DNA of 64,000 nucleotides, from the NCBI GenBank assembly GCA_012511175.1, contig JAAZGO010000025.1, forward strand, positions 1-64,000. Direction: 5' to 3'. Positions 26,773-36,097 of this stretch are shown here, in pieces. This DNA comes from Fastidiosipila sp. GTDB taxonomy: Bacteria; Bacillota; Clostridia; Saccharofermentanales; DTU023. Position 1 is the stretch's first letter, and every line of letters begins with the position of its first letter. Both the position numbers and the translations under genes were made by a program. The notes below the pieces were generated by a model. The model saw nothing but the letters and a program-made list of their open reading frames with translations. It was not told where the DNA came from and ran no database searches.

Positions 26773-27945
26773 TTAACGTGCCCGGGCTGAACCAAAAACG
26801 CCTTTCACCTTGTCGAAGAAAGATTTCCGGCGCTCGTAATTTTGTTCCGTCAGGCTGTCTTCAAACTTCTGGAGCATGTCTTTTTGCCCATCTGAAAGGT
26901 TGCGGGGCACTTCAATGAGGACGCGGACCTGGTGGTCTCCGCGGGAACCCGGACGATTGATATAGGGAATGCCCTTGCCGCGGAGCGTGTAGACATCGCC
27001 AGACTGCGTGCCCTCGCGCAACTTGAAAGCGGCCGGGCCGTCTATGGTCGGGACCTCAATCTCTGAACCGAGCGCCGCCTGTGCGTAGGTAATGGGCAGT
27101 TCGCTGAAGGTCCGGTTGCCTTCCCGGGTGAAGATGGGGTGCGGTCGGATGAAGACCTGGACGTAGAGGTCTCCGTAAGGTCCTCCCCGAAGCCCCGGTT
27201 CCCCCTCACCCCGCAAAGTCAGCATCTCTCCGTCATCGATGCCGGCGGGCACACTGACCAGGAGTTTTTTCTCCCGCATGATGATCCCTTCGCCATGGCA
27301 TTGGCTGCAGGGTTTTTCGATAATCTGGCCGGTACCGCCGCAACGTGAACAGGTCCGCGTCGTCATGACCTGGCCAAAAAGCGTCTGCTGCTGGGTGTAT
27401 TCCTGGCCCGATCCGTCACAGACGGGGCAGACAGCCGGTTCCGACCCGTCAGCTGTTCCCTTGCCCTTGCATTTGGGGCAGCGTTCGGCTTTCCGGATTG
27501 AAATTTCGCGCTCAGTCCCGAAGGCGGCTTCCATGAAATCAAGATTCATCCGGTAACGAAGATTGGCACCGCGTGTCGGCCCGGTCCGGCGGGCTGTCCG
27601 GGTCTGCTGGCCGAAACCGCCAAAACCCCCGAACCCTCCGAAACTGCCGAAAAGGGTCGAAAACAGATCATCCAGATTGATATCGTAAGCGGCCTGATGA
27701 CCGGCGGCGAAGTTTTCATCGACGCCCGCGAATCCCAGCTGGTCGTAATTGGAACGTTTGTCAGGATCTGACAGGACCTCATAGGCCTCATTGGCTTCCT
27801 TGAATTTGGCTTCCGCATCCTTGTCATCCGGATTGACATCCGGGTGATATTTCTTCGCCAGCTTCCAAAAGGCCTTTTTAATGGTACTGTCATCCGCGTC
27901 CCGCGGGACACCCAGTACTTCGTAATAATCGCGTTTAGCCGCCAC
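26773..27945 (-). CDS. dnaJ: chaperone protein DnaJ
   Basis: 390 residues, the full type I form: J-domain with HPD (KYHPDVNP), a Gly/Phe-rich stretch ([11 protein letters not shown]), four zinc-binding CxxCxGxG repeats ([32 protein letters not shown]) and the C-terminal substrate-binding domains. It stimulates DnaK ATPase and delivers substrates. I choose the GTG at 27945 because GGAGG lies 5 nt before it and it gives the normal start [13 protein letters not shown]; the ATG four codons upstream has no ribosome binding site. Confidence 0.95.
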   Translation of the reverse strand: MAAKRDYYEVLGVPRDADDSTIKKAFWKLAKKYHPDVNPDDKDAEAKFKEANEAYEVLSDPDKRSNYDQLGFAGVDENFAAGHQAAYDINLDDLFSTLFGSFGGFGGFGGFGQQTRTARRTGPTRGANLRYRMNLDFMEAAFGTEREISIRKAERCPKCKGKGTADGSEPAVCPVCDGSGQEYTQQQTLFGQVMTTRTCSRCGGTGQIIEKPCSQCHGEGIIMREKKLLVSVPAGIDDGEMLTLRGEGEPGLRGGPYGDLYVQVFIRPHPIFTREGNRTFSELPITYAQAALGSEIEVPTIDGPAAFKLREGTQSGDVYTLRGKGIPYINRPGSRGDHQVRVLIEVPRNLSDGQKDMLQKFEDSLTEQNYERRKSFFDKVKGVFGSARAR

Positions 27946-28019
27946 TTGATCCTCCATGGCCGAAACCGGCCGTTTACCATGTTACCACTTTGTCGGGCAA
28001 GCCGGATGTCAGATGCCAG

Positions 28020-28049
28020 GGGAGCGGGCGCCTTTTGACGCCCGCTCCC
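28020..28049. repeat. strong hairpin between dnaK and dnaJ
   Basis: GGGAGCGGGCG pairs perfectly with CGCCCGCTCCC around an 8-nt loop. On the minus strand no T-run follows, so it is more likely an RNA processing or stabilising hairpin, or a leaky terminator, than a full stop. It could lower dnaJ expression relative to dnaK. Confidence 0.6.
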
Positions 28050-28076
28050 GCGGCTCCAGGGTCATGCCCGCTTCAG

Positions 28077-29906
28077 TTAATTCTCGTCACCGCCGACATC
28101 CTTGAAATCGGCTTCGTAAGTGCCCGGCTCCTGCTGCTGAGGAGGGGCTTCCTGCTCAGGCTGGGCCTGCTGCTGAGTCTTCTGGTACATGGCCTCTGAG
28201 GCCTTGTAGACCGCCTGGCTAAGCGATTCCATGTCTTGTTTCATGGCATCAAGGTCCCCCTTGCCGTGGCTGTCACGCAGTTTGGACAAATGTTCCTCGA
28301 TGGCCGTTTTATCAGCCTCCTCGAACTTGTCGCCGGATTCCTTGAGCAGCTTTTCCGTTTCGTAGATGGTGGTCTCGGCCCGGTTCTTGGTGTCAACCTC
28401 ATCCTTTTTCCTGCGGTCTTCCTCCGCAAAGCGCTCCGCATCCTTGATGGCCTGATCAATGTCGGCATCTGACAGGTTGGACGAGGCTGTGATGGTGATG
28501 TGCTGGGTGCGGTTGGTTCCCTTGTCGATGGCCGAAACGTTGACGATACCATTGGCATCGATGTCGAAACTGACCTCGATCTGAGGAATACCGCGCGGCG
28601 CGGGGGCGATCCCGTCAAGGATAAAACGCCCGAGCGACTTGTTGCCAGCCGCCATCTCGCGCTCACCTTGGAGTACATGGACTTCCACCTGTGTCTGGCC
28701 ATCGGCGGCAGTCGAGAAGATCCGCTTCTTGCTGGTGGGAATCCGGGTATTGCGGTCGATCATGCGTGTCATGACGCCGCCAAGGGTTTCGATGCCCAGT
28801 GAAAGCGGTGTCACATCGATCAGAACCATGTCGTCGATGTCGCCCGCCAGGATGCCGGCCTGGATGGCCGCCCCCATGGCAACACATTCGTCCGGATTGA
28901 TGCCCTTGAAAGGATCCTTGCCAAAGTAGCTGCGGACCATATCCTGAACGGCCGGGATCCGGGTCGAACCGCCGACTAGCAGAATCTTGTCGATATCTTC
29001 CGGCTTCAGGCCGGCATCCGACATGGCCGCATTCAAGGGGCCCTTGGTCTTTTCGATCAGGTCTTTGGTCATATCATCAAACTTGGCCCGTGACAGGGAA
29101 AGATCCAGATGTTTGGGCCCTTCCTGATCAGCTGTGATGAAGGGCAGGTTGATGGAGGCAGTCAGTACATTTGACAGCTCAATCTTTGCTTTTTCTGCCG
29201 CTTCACGCAACCTTTGCATGGCCAGCCGGTCGGAGGAAAGATCGACGCCCTGCTCCTTTTTCATGGTGTCAATCATCCAGTCAACAATCTTGTTGTCAAA
29301 GTCATCGCCGCCCAGGCGGGTGTTGCCGGAAGTCGATTTAACTTCAAAGACACCATCGCCGATCTCCAGGATGGAGACGTCAAAGGTGCCGCCGCCCAAG
29401 TCAAAGATGACAATCTTCTGATCGTGTTCCTTGTCGAGTCCATAGGCCAGCGAGGCCGCAGTCGGCTCATTGATGATCCGGTCCACGGTAAGGCCCGCGA
29501 TTTTCCCGGCATCCTTGGTCGCCTGGCGCTGTGAATCCGAGAAATAGGCCGGAACCGTCACAACCGCATGGGTGACTGTCTCACCCAGGTAGGCTTCCGC
29601 GTCATGCTTCAGTTTCTGAAGGATCATGGCGGAGATCTCCGGCGGTGTGTAGGACTTGCCATCGATTGTATTCTTATGATCGGTTCCCATCTCGCGTTTG
29701 ATGGACATGACCGTGCGATCCGGATTTTTTTGTGCCTGGTTTTTGGCAATCTGCCCGACCAGGCGCTCTCCTGTATTGGTGAAAGCGACCACCGAAGGTG
29801 TGGTCCGGCTGCCTTCCGCGTTGACGATGACAACCGGCTCACCGCCTTCCATGACCGATACGACAGAGTTGGTCGTTCCCAAGTCAATTCCTATAATCTT
29901 GCTCAT
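28077..29906 (-). CDS. dnaK: chaperone protein DnaK (Hsp70)
   Basis: 609 residues, the normal Gram-positive length. The nucleotide-binding domain has [31 protein letters not shown] and [11 protein letters not shown]; the linker is followed by the substrate domain and a Gln/Pro-rich tail ending in DVGGDEN. ATP-driven folding chaperone working with GrpE and DnaJ. ATG 29906 follows AGAGGGAAAG. Controlled with hrcA from the CIRCE promoter. Confidence 0.97.
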   Translation of the reverse strand: MSKIIGIDLGTTNSVVSVMEGGEPVVIVNAEGSRTTPSVVAFTNTGERLVGQIAKNQAQKNPDRTVMSIKREMGTDHKNTIDGKSYTPPEISAMILQKLKHDAEAYLGETVTHAVVTVPAYFSDSQRQATKDAGKIAGLTVDRIINEPTAASLAYGLDKEHDQKIVIFDLGGGTFDVSILEIGDGVFEVKSTSGNTRLGGDDFDNKIVDWMIDTMKKEQGVDLSSDRLAMQRLREAAEKAKIELSNVLTASINLPFITADQEGPKHLDLSLSRAKFDDMTKDLIEKTKGPLNAAMSDAGLKPEDIDKILLVGGSTRIPAVQDMVRSYFGKDPFKGINPDECVAMGAAIQAGILAGDIDDMVLIDVTPLSLGIETLGGVMTRMIDRNTRIPTSKKRIFSTAADGQTQVEVHVLQGEREMAAGNKSLGRFILDGIAPAPRGIPQIEVSFDIDANGIVNVSAIDKGTNRTQHITITASSNLSDADIDQAIKDAERFAEEDRRKKDEVDTKNRAETTIYETEKLLKESGDKFEEADKTAIEEHLSKLRDSHGKGDLDAMKQDMESLSQAVYKASEAMYQKTQQQAQPEQEAPPQQQEPGTYEADFKDVGGDEN

Positions 29907-30013
29907 CTTCTTTCCCTCTTTTCATCAAACTGTTTCCGCGCCCTCCTCCTGACTGTCCCGTGCCGGCGCGGTAAGCCGGGACATCAAGTAATTTTTCGTT
30001 GACCGCAGAGCTT

Positions 30014-30556
30014 CTAATTGACCACCCGGACCATGCTGTGCCGGATGACACGATCCCCCTTGCGGTAACCCTTCTGGTAGACTTCGACGACGTAATTCTC
30101 GGGAAGTTCCTCATCCTCGCCGTGGATGACCACCTGATGGATGCTGGGATCGAAGTCCGATCCCTTGCCATCGATTTCCGTCACGCCCAGCTTCTGGAAG
30201 GCTTCTTCCAGCTGGAGGGCAATCAGGACGACCCCCTGGGCAAATTCCCGTGCCTCATCTGTCGCGCAGGCTTGCGCCGCCTTGATGGCCGCGTCCACGC
30301 TGTCGACAACCGGAAGCAGCGCGCGGACGGTATCAATGACGGCTTCCTCATAGCCTGCCGCCCGATCCTGCCGTGTTCTCCTTCTGAAATTGTCGAAGTC
30401 GGCACAGACACGCAAGTAGCGGTCGTTGAGCTCACGCAGTTCATCCTCCGGTGATTTTTCCTCCCCCTCCTCCGCTTCCTCCATGATTTCGAGTTCCTCC
30501 GCAGGTTCGGCCGGAGCCATTTCCTGTTTCTTTTCTTTTTCCTTTGATCCGCTCAT
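30014..30556 (-). CDS. grpE: nucleotide exchange factor GrpE
   Basis: 180 residues. A Glu-rich, coiled-coil N-terminal half is followed by ADFDNFRRRTRQDR and the C-terminal beta domain ending GDRVIRHSMVRVVN. It releases ADP from DnaK. The ATG at 30556 overlaps the hrcA stop by 4 nt. Confidence 0.95.
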   Translation of the reverse strand: MSGSKEKEKKQEMAPAEPAEELEIMEEAEEGEEKSPEDELRELNDRYLRVCADFDNFRRRTRQDRAAGYEEAVIDTVRALLPVVDSVDAAIKAAQACATDEAREFAQGVVLIALQLEEAFQKLGVTEIDGKGSDFDPSIHQVVIHGEDEELPENYVVEVYQKGYRKGDRVIRHSMVRVVN

Positions 30557-31740
30557 GCTTGTCCCTCTGTTCTTTTCTTTTCCCGACCGGACGCCTCATC
30601 ATCACCGGCCGCCTGTCTGTAATGTTCACCGGCAGCTTCCATCAGGGCCTTGTTGACGAAGCTGATCTGGGAGATAATCCTTCCGTACTGCATCCGTTTC
30701 GGCCCGATGACACCGATCTGTCCTGATATCTGGCGGCCGATCCGGTAGGTAGTCGTAATGAAGGACATATCCTCCATGCCTTCCAGCGCGATCTCCTGGC
30801 CGATCCGGACCATGTAGGAAGGTTTGGTTTTGGGGATCGAAAGGGCCGACTCCCCCTCTTCCTCAAGCGCCTCCAGGCAATCGAGATCCCAGTCACATCC
30901 TTGGGCCCGCCGTTCTTCATGCTCCCGCCGCATTTCCATCATGTAACCGGCAACCATCTGTTCCTGGTGGACGGCCCGGTAAAAACGGTTGGCCCGGTCC
31001 ACATCCCGGAATTCCGGCTGCCTCAGAAGGTAATGCCTGCCGTCCATAAAGACCTCGATTTTTTCCGTCTGCTTGATGGCCACGTAGGCTTCGTAGAGCA
31101 CCTGGTTGACCAGAGCCTCGGGCAGCCCCGTCCCTTCGGCAGCCGATGAAATGGTGACCAGGGTGATGTCGTCCAGCTTCTTGCCGGCCAGGCAACGTTC
31201 CACGGCCCGGCCGATGCTGTCAAGCTGTTTTTCATCGATCATGGCGGGAATCCGGATCAAGCGGTCATGGACAACGCCGGCAGATAAGACCAGAACAACA
31301 ATGGCCCGGCCCGGTTCGATCATCATGATCTTGATCTGCTCCAGGCTGGAGTCCGAGTATTGCGGCGACAGGGCGACTGACAGGTAATTGGTCTTGCCGG
31401 CCAGGTACTCAGCCGCGCGCTCAATCAACTCTCTGGCCTCATCCAGATTCTTGAGGAGAAATTCGCGGATTCCCAAGGCTTCCGCGGGAGATACCTCAGG
31501 CAGGGACATCATATTGTCAACGTAGGCCCGATAGCCCTTATCCGACGGCATCCTGCCAGCCGAGGTGTGGGGTTTCTCCAGGTAGCCCATTTCTTCAAGT
31601 TCCGCCATCTCATGGCGGATGGTAGCCGAAGAATACTGGAGATTGTGGCGTTCGACGAGCGACTTGGAACCGACCGGCTCGGCCGTTTCGACGTAATCAT
31701 CTACAATCGCCTTGAGGATCTGCTTCTTGCGCTCGTCCAT
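30553..31740 (-). CDS. hrcA: heat-inducible transcription repressor HrcA
   Basis: 395 residues, somewhat longer than the usual ~345; the added length seems to sit in the loop with RREHEERRAQGCDWDLDCLE and in a charged C-terminal tail. The N-terminal winged helix (RKKQILKAIVDDYVETAEPVGS, SSATIRHEMAELEEMGYL) binds the CIRCE operator. ATG 31740 has AAAGGGA upstream. It is the first gene of hrcA-grpE-dnaK-dnaJ and represses its own operon through the perfect CIRCE 20 nt upstream. Confidence 0.96.
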   Translation of the reverse strand: MDERKKQILKAIVDDYVETAEPVGSKSLVERHNLQYSSATIRHEMAELEEMGYLEKPHTSAGRMPSDKGYRAYVDNMMSLPEVSPAEALGIREFLLKNLDEARELIERAAEYLAGKTNYLSVALSPQYSDSSLEQIKIMMIEPGRAIVVLVLSAGVVHDRLIRIPAMIDEKQLDSIGRAVERCLAGKKLDDITLVTISSAAEGTGLPEALVNQVLYEAYVAIKQTEKIEVFMDGRHYLLRQPEFRDVDRANRFYRAVHQEQMVAGYMMEMRREHEERRAQGCDWDLDCLEALEEEGESALSIPKTKPSYMVRIGQEIALEGMEDMSFITTTYRIGRQISGQIGVIGPKRMQYGRIISQISFVNKALMEAAGEHYRQAAGDDEASGREKKRTEGQA

Positions 31741-31760
31741 GACACCATCCCTTTCAAATA

Positions 31761-31787
31761 TTAGCACTCGATCGCGTCGAGTGCTAA
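31761..31787. promoter_or_regulatory. CIRCE operator (HrcA binding site)
   Basis: TTAGCACTC-N9-GAGTGCTAA, a perfect match to the CIRCE consensus, between the hrcA promoter and its start codon. Confidence 0.98.
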
Positions 31788-31791
31788 TATG

Positions 31792-31820
31792 ACTTTAACA
31801 CCTGAGCGTAAGGCTGTCAA
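31792..31820 (-). promoter_or_regulatory. vegetative promoter of the hrcA operon
   Basis: TTGACA (31820-31815), 17-nt spacer, TAAAGT (31797-31792) on the minus strand. The predicted start lies within or at the edge of CIRCE, as expected for HrcA repression. Confidence 0.88.
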
Positions 31821-31883
31821 TCAGGGGGATGTGGCGAAAGTGACAAAGAGGTGAAAATTCTCTGAATTCCGGAAAAATTGCCT

Positions 31884-33116
31884 TCAGAGCAGTTCACGGG
31901 CCACCCGGTCAGCAAAATCCAGGCCTTTTTCAGTCAGCCGGACGGCGGATTTCTCAAGGGCCAGCAGGCCCGCTTCTTCCAGCAGCCGAAGCTGCTCACC
32001 GAAGACCTGATCGTAGTCCAGGCCATGCCGTTCCCTGAAGCGGGAACGCGTCACACCCTCCAGGATACGGAGTCCCAGGATCATAGTCTCGATCCGGGCT
32101 GCTTTTTCATCCACTACTTCTTCGATGGTGGAGCGGCTGAAGGGACCCGCTGCGTCATGGTCCATCAGGGCTGTCCAATCCCCGAGTGAAGCGGGGTTTT
32201 GCCGCCGGATGCCCGCCATGTAGCTGGCGGCGGCCGGGCCTGCGGCCATATAAGGGTCGGCTTTCCAATAAGTCAGGTTATGGCGGGAGCGGGCGCCCGC
32301 TTTGGCAAAATTGCTGATCTCATAATGCTCAAAACCCAGTGAATTCAGCCTATGGATGACCCGGTGCGTCATCTCACGTTCCAGGCCGTCATCCGGAAAC
32401 AGACCCGGTGAAGCCTCGAAGAGAGCGGCCAGCGGCGTTCCCTGGGCGAGGGTCAGGGCGTAGGAGGAGACGTGGCTGACCGGCAGCCCGGCAATCAGTT
32501 CCAACGTTTCATCAATGTCTTCCAGGGTCTGGCCAGGCAGTCCCGTCATCAGATCGACCGCGAGCTGGCTGATTCCTGCCCCGGCTGCCGCTTCAAGGGC
32601 AAAGATGACATCCATGACCGTATGGCGGCGCCCGATACGGCGCAGCAGCTTGTCCGATGATGACTGCAGCCCGAAACTGATGCGGTTGACGCCTGCTTCA
32701 GCCAGAATTTCCAGAGCTCCGGCCTTTTGTGCTGTACTGTAGGATTCGGGATTGGCTTCGATCGTGATGTCGCAGGAGGTGGCCAGGGAAAAAAGCTTTT
32801 CTGTCCGATCAATGAGGGAGATGAGCATGTCCGGCGGCAGAAGGGAAGGGGTGCCTCCGCCAAAATAGAGAGTCTCAAGGGGTGCCAGATGAAGGCCCTG
32901 AACTTCAGCTTCTTCAGCCAGCCGCTCCAGTTCCCGGATCAGGCTGCGGTGCCAGCTTTGAATCAGGCCGGACCCGGCCTGGGGAACCGAATAAAAATCA
33001 CAGTAAAAACACTTGCTTTTGCAAAAGGGAACATGAATGTAAAGCGAGGTGACCGGCTGCTTGGCAGCATAGGTCACCCCGCCTGGATACAAAGGATCAG
33101 ACTTGGTTTTCGTCAT
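31884..33116 (-). CDS. hemW: radical SAM heme chaperone HemW-like protein
   Basis: 410 residues. The iron-sulfur motif is CKSKCFYC in VPFCKSKCFYCDFYS, with GGGTPSLLP and RISFGLQSSSD following, as in HemW. Members were long named oxygen-independent coproporphyrinogen oxidase, but HemW types deliver heme; the absence of other heme-synthesis genes here leaves the role open. The ATG at 33116 overlaps the end of the SPFH gene by 20 nt and has GGAAG upstream; in-frame sequence further upstream is shadow of that gene. Confidence 0.88.
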   Translation of the reverse strand: MTKTKSDPLYPGGVTYAAKQPVTSLYIHVPFCKSKCFYCDFYSVPQAGSGLIQSWHRSLIRELERLAEEAEVQGLHLAPLETLYFGGGTPSLLPPDMLISLIDRTEKLFSLATSCDITIEANPESYSTAQKAGALEILAEAGVNRISFGLQSSSDKLLRRIGRRHTVMDVIFALEAAAGAGISQLAVDLMTGLPGQTLEDIDETLELIAGLPVSHVSSYALTLAQGTPLAALFEASPGLFPDDGLEREMTHRVIHRLNSLGFEHYEISNFAKAGARSRHNLTYWKADPYMAAGPAAASYMAGIRRQNPASLGDWTALMDHDAAGPFSRSTIEEVVDEKAARIETMILGLRILEGVTRSRFRERHGLDYDQVFGEQLRLLEEAGLLALEKSAVRLTEKGLDFADRVARELL

Positions 33117-34068
33117 CCGCTTCCGCCGGCGCAATGTTGGAATCCGACAGCAGCTCCTTGAAGGATACGGCCAGGCCGGCCAGACCCTGCATATTGGAGG
33201 GAATGATAATTTTCGTGGCCCGCCCATCCGCCACCGCCGCCATGGTTTCCAGGCTCTTGATAGCGATCAGGGCTTCATCGGCGCCCACATCCTTGATCAT
33301 CTGGAGCCCTCTGGCAGTCGCCTCCTGAACCTTCAGGATGGCCGCAGCCTTGCCCTCTGATTCACGGATGGCCTGCTCTTTTTTGGCCTCCGCCCTCAGG
33401 ATGGCCGCTTCTTTCTCACCTTCAGCCACCCGGATCAGGGCTTCTTTCTTACCCTCGGAAATCAGGATATTCTCGCGTTTTTCGCGCTCGGCCTTCATCT
33501 GGCGTTCCATGGCTGTCTGAATCTCGCGCGGCGGGATGATGTTTTTCAACTCAACCCGGTTGACGCGGATCCCCCAGGGATCGGTCGCCTCGTCCAGGGT
33601 CTGCCGCATGCGTGTATTGATGACATCGCGCGACGTCAGGGTCTCATCCAGTTCAAGGTCGCCGATCAGGTTGCGCAGGGTGGTAGCCGACAGATTTTCG
33701 ATGCCGATGATGGGGTTTTCAATCCCGTAGCAATAGAGCACCGGATCGACAATTTGGTAGAAAACGACCGTGTCGATCTGCATGGTGACGTTGTCTCTTG
33801 TTATCACAGCCTGGGGCGGAAAATCTGCCACGCGCTCCTTCAGCGAAACCCGGCGTTCAATCCGGTCGATGAAGGGCATTTTGGCGTGGATGCCCGTCTG
33901 CCAGGTCGCCTTGTAGGTGCCCAGGCGTTCGATCACGAAGGCCGTGGCCTGCGGGACGACCCGGATATTGCGGATGAAGAGGACCAGGATGGCCAGGGCG
34001 ACGAGGCCCAGCACAATCAGCCCCCAGTTAAAGGGCGCCATGGCGCCTGCCACCAAGAACAATTTCAT
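33097..34068 (-). CDS. SPFH/stomatin-like membrane protein
   Basis: 323 residues. One N-terminal hydrophobic segment (about 12-32) is followed by the SPFH (band 7) domain with VPQATAFVIERLGTY and DPWGIRVNRVELKNI, then a long Ala/Glu/Lys coiled coil (about 185-255). It probably forms membrane-surface oligomers that organise microdomains. ATG 34068 follows AAAAGGAG. It is paired with the NfeD-type gene 25 nt upstream, a classic association. Confidence 0.92.
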   Translation of the reverse strand: MKLFLVAGAMAPFNWGLIVLGLVALAILVLFIRNIRVVPQATAFVIERLGTYKATWQTGIHAKMPFIDRIERRVSLKERVADFPPQAVITRDNVTMQIDTVVFYQIVDPVLYCYGIENPIIGIENLSATTLRNLIGDLELDETLTSRDVINTRMRQTLDEATDPWGIRVNRVELKNIIPPREIQTAMERQMKAEREKRENILISEGKKEALIRVAEGEKEAAILRAEAKKEQAIRESEGKAAAILKVQEATARGLQMIKDVGADEALIAIKSLETMAAVADGRATKIIIPSNMQGLAGLAVSFKELLSDSNIAPAEADDENQV

Positions 34069-34093
34069 AATTTTCTCCTTTTCTGACTCTCAA

Positions 34094-34594
34094 TCAAGGT
34101 TCGGGCTCTTGTTCGGATTCCAGGGGCTCGACCGGCACGACGATGGCCTTGACGCCGCGCAGGCCGATCACCCTGACGGGTGTTCCCTTGGGAATAAACG
34201 TTTCATCTTCGGTACGTGCACTCCATACCTGGCCTTCCACCCGGATCAGGCCGCCGCCGCTGGTCGGGTTGATGGCATCGGTGACGACACCTTCCTTGTT
34301 CATGATGCGGTCGGCATTGGTGGGCGTGATCAAGCGCTTGCCGAGTTTCGGGCGGATCAGGAGGATAAAGATCAAAAATCCGCCGATGGAGCAGGCCGCG
34401 AAGAGGACGAATTGAACCGTCAGGGATGCACCCAGCAGGGCGGCAATCATGGCGATCAGTGCGGCTGCGACAAACCAGATGGAAACCAGATTCAGGGTGG
34501 CCAGCTCAGCGACTGCCGCGGCCGCCATGATCAAACCCCAAAAGAGGGCAGCTGAGAGGCCCAGGATCACGGTTTCCAAGATAAGTGGATTCAT
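34094..34594 (-). CDS. NfeD-family membrane protein
   Basis: 166 residues. Three or four hydrophobic helices in the first 80 residues precede a C-terminal OB-fold-like domain (EGVVTDAINPTSGGGLIRVEG, then GTPVRVIGLRG). This short NfeD form partners stomatin-like proteins. ATG 34594 follows GGAGGGG. Confidence 0.9.
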   Translation of the reverse strand: MNPLILETVILGLSAALFWGLIMAAAAVAELATLNLVSIWFVAAALIAMIAALLGASLTVQFVLFAACSIGGFLIFILLIRPKLGKRLITPTNADRIMNKEGVVTDAINPTSGGGLIRVEGQVWSARTEDETFIPKGTPVRVIGLRGVKAIVVPVEPLESEQEPEP

Positions 34595-34639
34595 TTTCCC
34601 CTCCTTTTCCTGCCGTCAGACCGTCGCATCCCGGTCCGG

Positions 34640-35986
34640 CTAATCCTTATAGTCATAGTTGAGCGGCCCTTTTCTCGTCAGCTGAACCAACACGAAGGCA
34701 GTGTTATTGATGCGCTGGACCAGCCTTGGAACGATGACCTGTTTTGAATTGTCCTTGGGGCTGCGCCCTGCACCCGTTTCACCGGGCGGCAGTCCATCCG
34801 GATCGATGGCGGGGATGGTCTGGCCCACTGTTTGTTCATCCATTTGACGGAACAATTCCTCCAGGATGCCGGTCTGGTCAAAACGGGTGCCCGAAATCAC
34901 ACCTCCCGTGTCCTGGAAATAGGGATTGCGGCTTTCGATGTAGACATCATCCGTCGTTTTGACCCGGTAGTCTCCTGATTCCATGAAGACGACTGGAATG
35001 CCAGCCCGGTCAAAAGGCGTGTGGTCCGACAACTTGGTTGTCCATTCGCGAAAGACCGCCTGGCCCCCTGAATCCAGGTCCACAAAGAAAGAGGCCTGGT
35101 TGGTATAGATGGCATAGCGGTTTCGCGTGTTGAGCTGAAACTCAAAGAAGATATCCGTGACCTGGTAGAGCTTCCGCCTTTTCGCATAGTCCTTATACTC
35201 GCCGCTTCTAACTGAATTCTGGCCTGCATGTGCATAGACTTTGTCGCCTGCATAGACGGGGCCGATATTGACCATGACATCGATTCTGCGCCGTTCTTCC
35301 GAAGAAAGTGAAGACAGGAAATGACTGGCGCCCCGGTAGTTATCCGTACCAGCGCCAAAAAACACAAAAACCAGATCGTAGCCGGGCGCTTCCTGGCGAA
35401 GAATGCGTGCCGCCGTCAGAACAGAGGCAACCCCCGATGCGTTGTTATGGATCCCGTCAGGGAGGAGCACCTCTTCTTCCTGTCCGTCCTCCGTTTGTTC
35501 CGGCAGGATGAAGGCGGGAGTGTCATAGTGGGCGCCGATAACCATGATCCGGTCGTTTACTTCCGCCGGCAGCTGTCCGGGATCTGACCCGTCACGCTTT
35601 TGTGCCAGCTGGAATCCCCTGCCCTTCAACCGGGCGATGACATTGGCTGAGCTTTGACGGCCGCCCTCCTGGTCTGTCACTGTAAAGGTCTGTTTTTCCG
35701 GTTGGTAGCCGTATTTTGTCAATTCTTCCATGATCAGGTTGGCCGCCCTGGCTTCCTGGTCTGAATAAGGGATCCGGTGCGGGCAGGAAGAAGCCAGTTT
35801 GCGGGCAAACTGTGCACCCTCCTCTCCGTATGCGGCAATTTCGGGGACCTCTTCATCCGCTTCCCGCGAACAGGCAGCAAGCAGGGAAAAACAGCAAAGG
35901 AGCGCCAGCAAAACCGCCCAAAAGCGGTAAACCGGGCCGTAAAGCCGGTGATCACTCTGATGATTGATTTCAGCTCTTTGAACCAC
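34640..35986 (-). CDS. M28-like exported lipoprotein, probably not a peptidase
   Basis: About 448 residues. A hydrophobic signal ends in lipobox LAAC (Cys39 from the chosen start). The fold is that of M28 aminopeptidases: GAHYDT near 151-156, NNASGVASVL near 181, FVFFGAGTDNYRG near 207, and LSDHTPFDRAGIP late in the chain. Most catalytic positions are changed. The bridging Asp of the usual DNASG is Asn, the Glu-Glu pair of FGAEE is Gly-Thr, and the Asp of the NLDMVG-type motif is Gly; the two outer histidines remain. It may bind peptides or sugars instead. Start: GTG 35986 with GGAGGGG at 6 nt; a GTG at 36019 is possible. Divergent from the S11-like gene. Confidence 0.78.
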   Translation of the reverse strand: MVQRAEINHQSDHRLYGPVYRFWAVLLALLCCFSLLAACSREADEEVPEIAAYGEEGAQFARKLASSCPHRIPYSDQEARAANLIMEELTKYGYQPEKQTFTVTDQEGGRQSSANVIARLKGRGFQLAQKRDGSDPGQLPAEVNDRIMVIGAHYDTPAFILPEQTEDGQEEEVLLPDGIHNNASGVASVLTAARILRQEAPGYDLVFVFFGAGTDNYRGASHFLSSLSSEERRRIDVMVNIGPVYAGDKVYAHAGQNSVRSGEYKDYAKRRKLYQVTDIFFEFQLNTRNRYAIYTNQASFFVDLDSGGQAVFREWTTKLSDHTPFDRAGIPVVFMESGDYRVKTTDDVYIESRNPYFQDTGGVISGTRFDQTGILEELFRQMDEQTVGQTIPAIDPDGLPPGETGAGRSPKDNSKQVIVPRLVQRINNTAFVLVQLTRKGPLNYDYKD

Positions 35987-36097
35987 CTCGAACCCCTCCG
36001 GAGAAGTCTTGGCAGGCACCTTTTCTCACGCAAGTATAACACAGCGCTGTCGGGCCAAGAGGCCGTCCGAACGACTTCCTTATGGTATGATTCAGGC

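Noticed and set aside
28020-28049. Terminator between dnaK and dnaJ
   Set aside because: The stem is strong but no T-run follows on the transcribed strand, so it is recorded as a hairpin only.
31884-33116. Naming hemW as coproporphyrinogen oxidase
   Set aside because: Motifs fit the HemW heme-chaperone branch, and there are no heme-biosynthesis neighbours.
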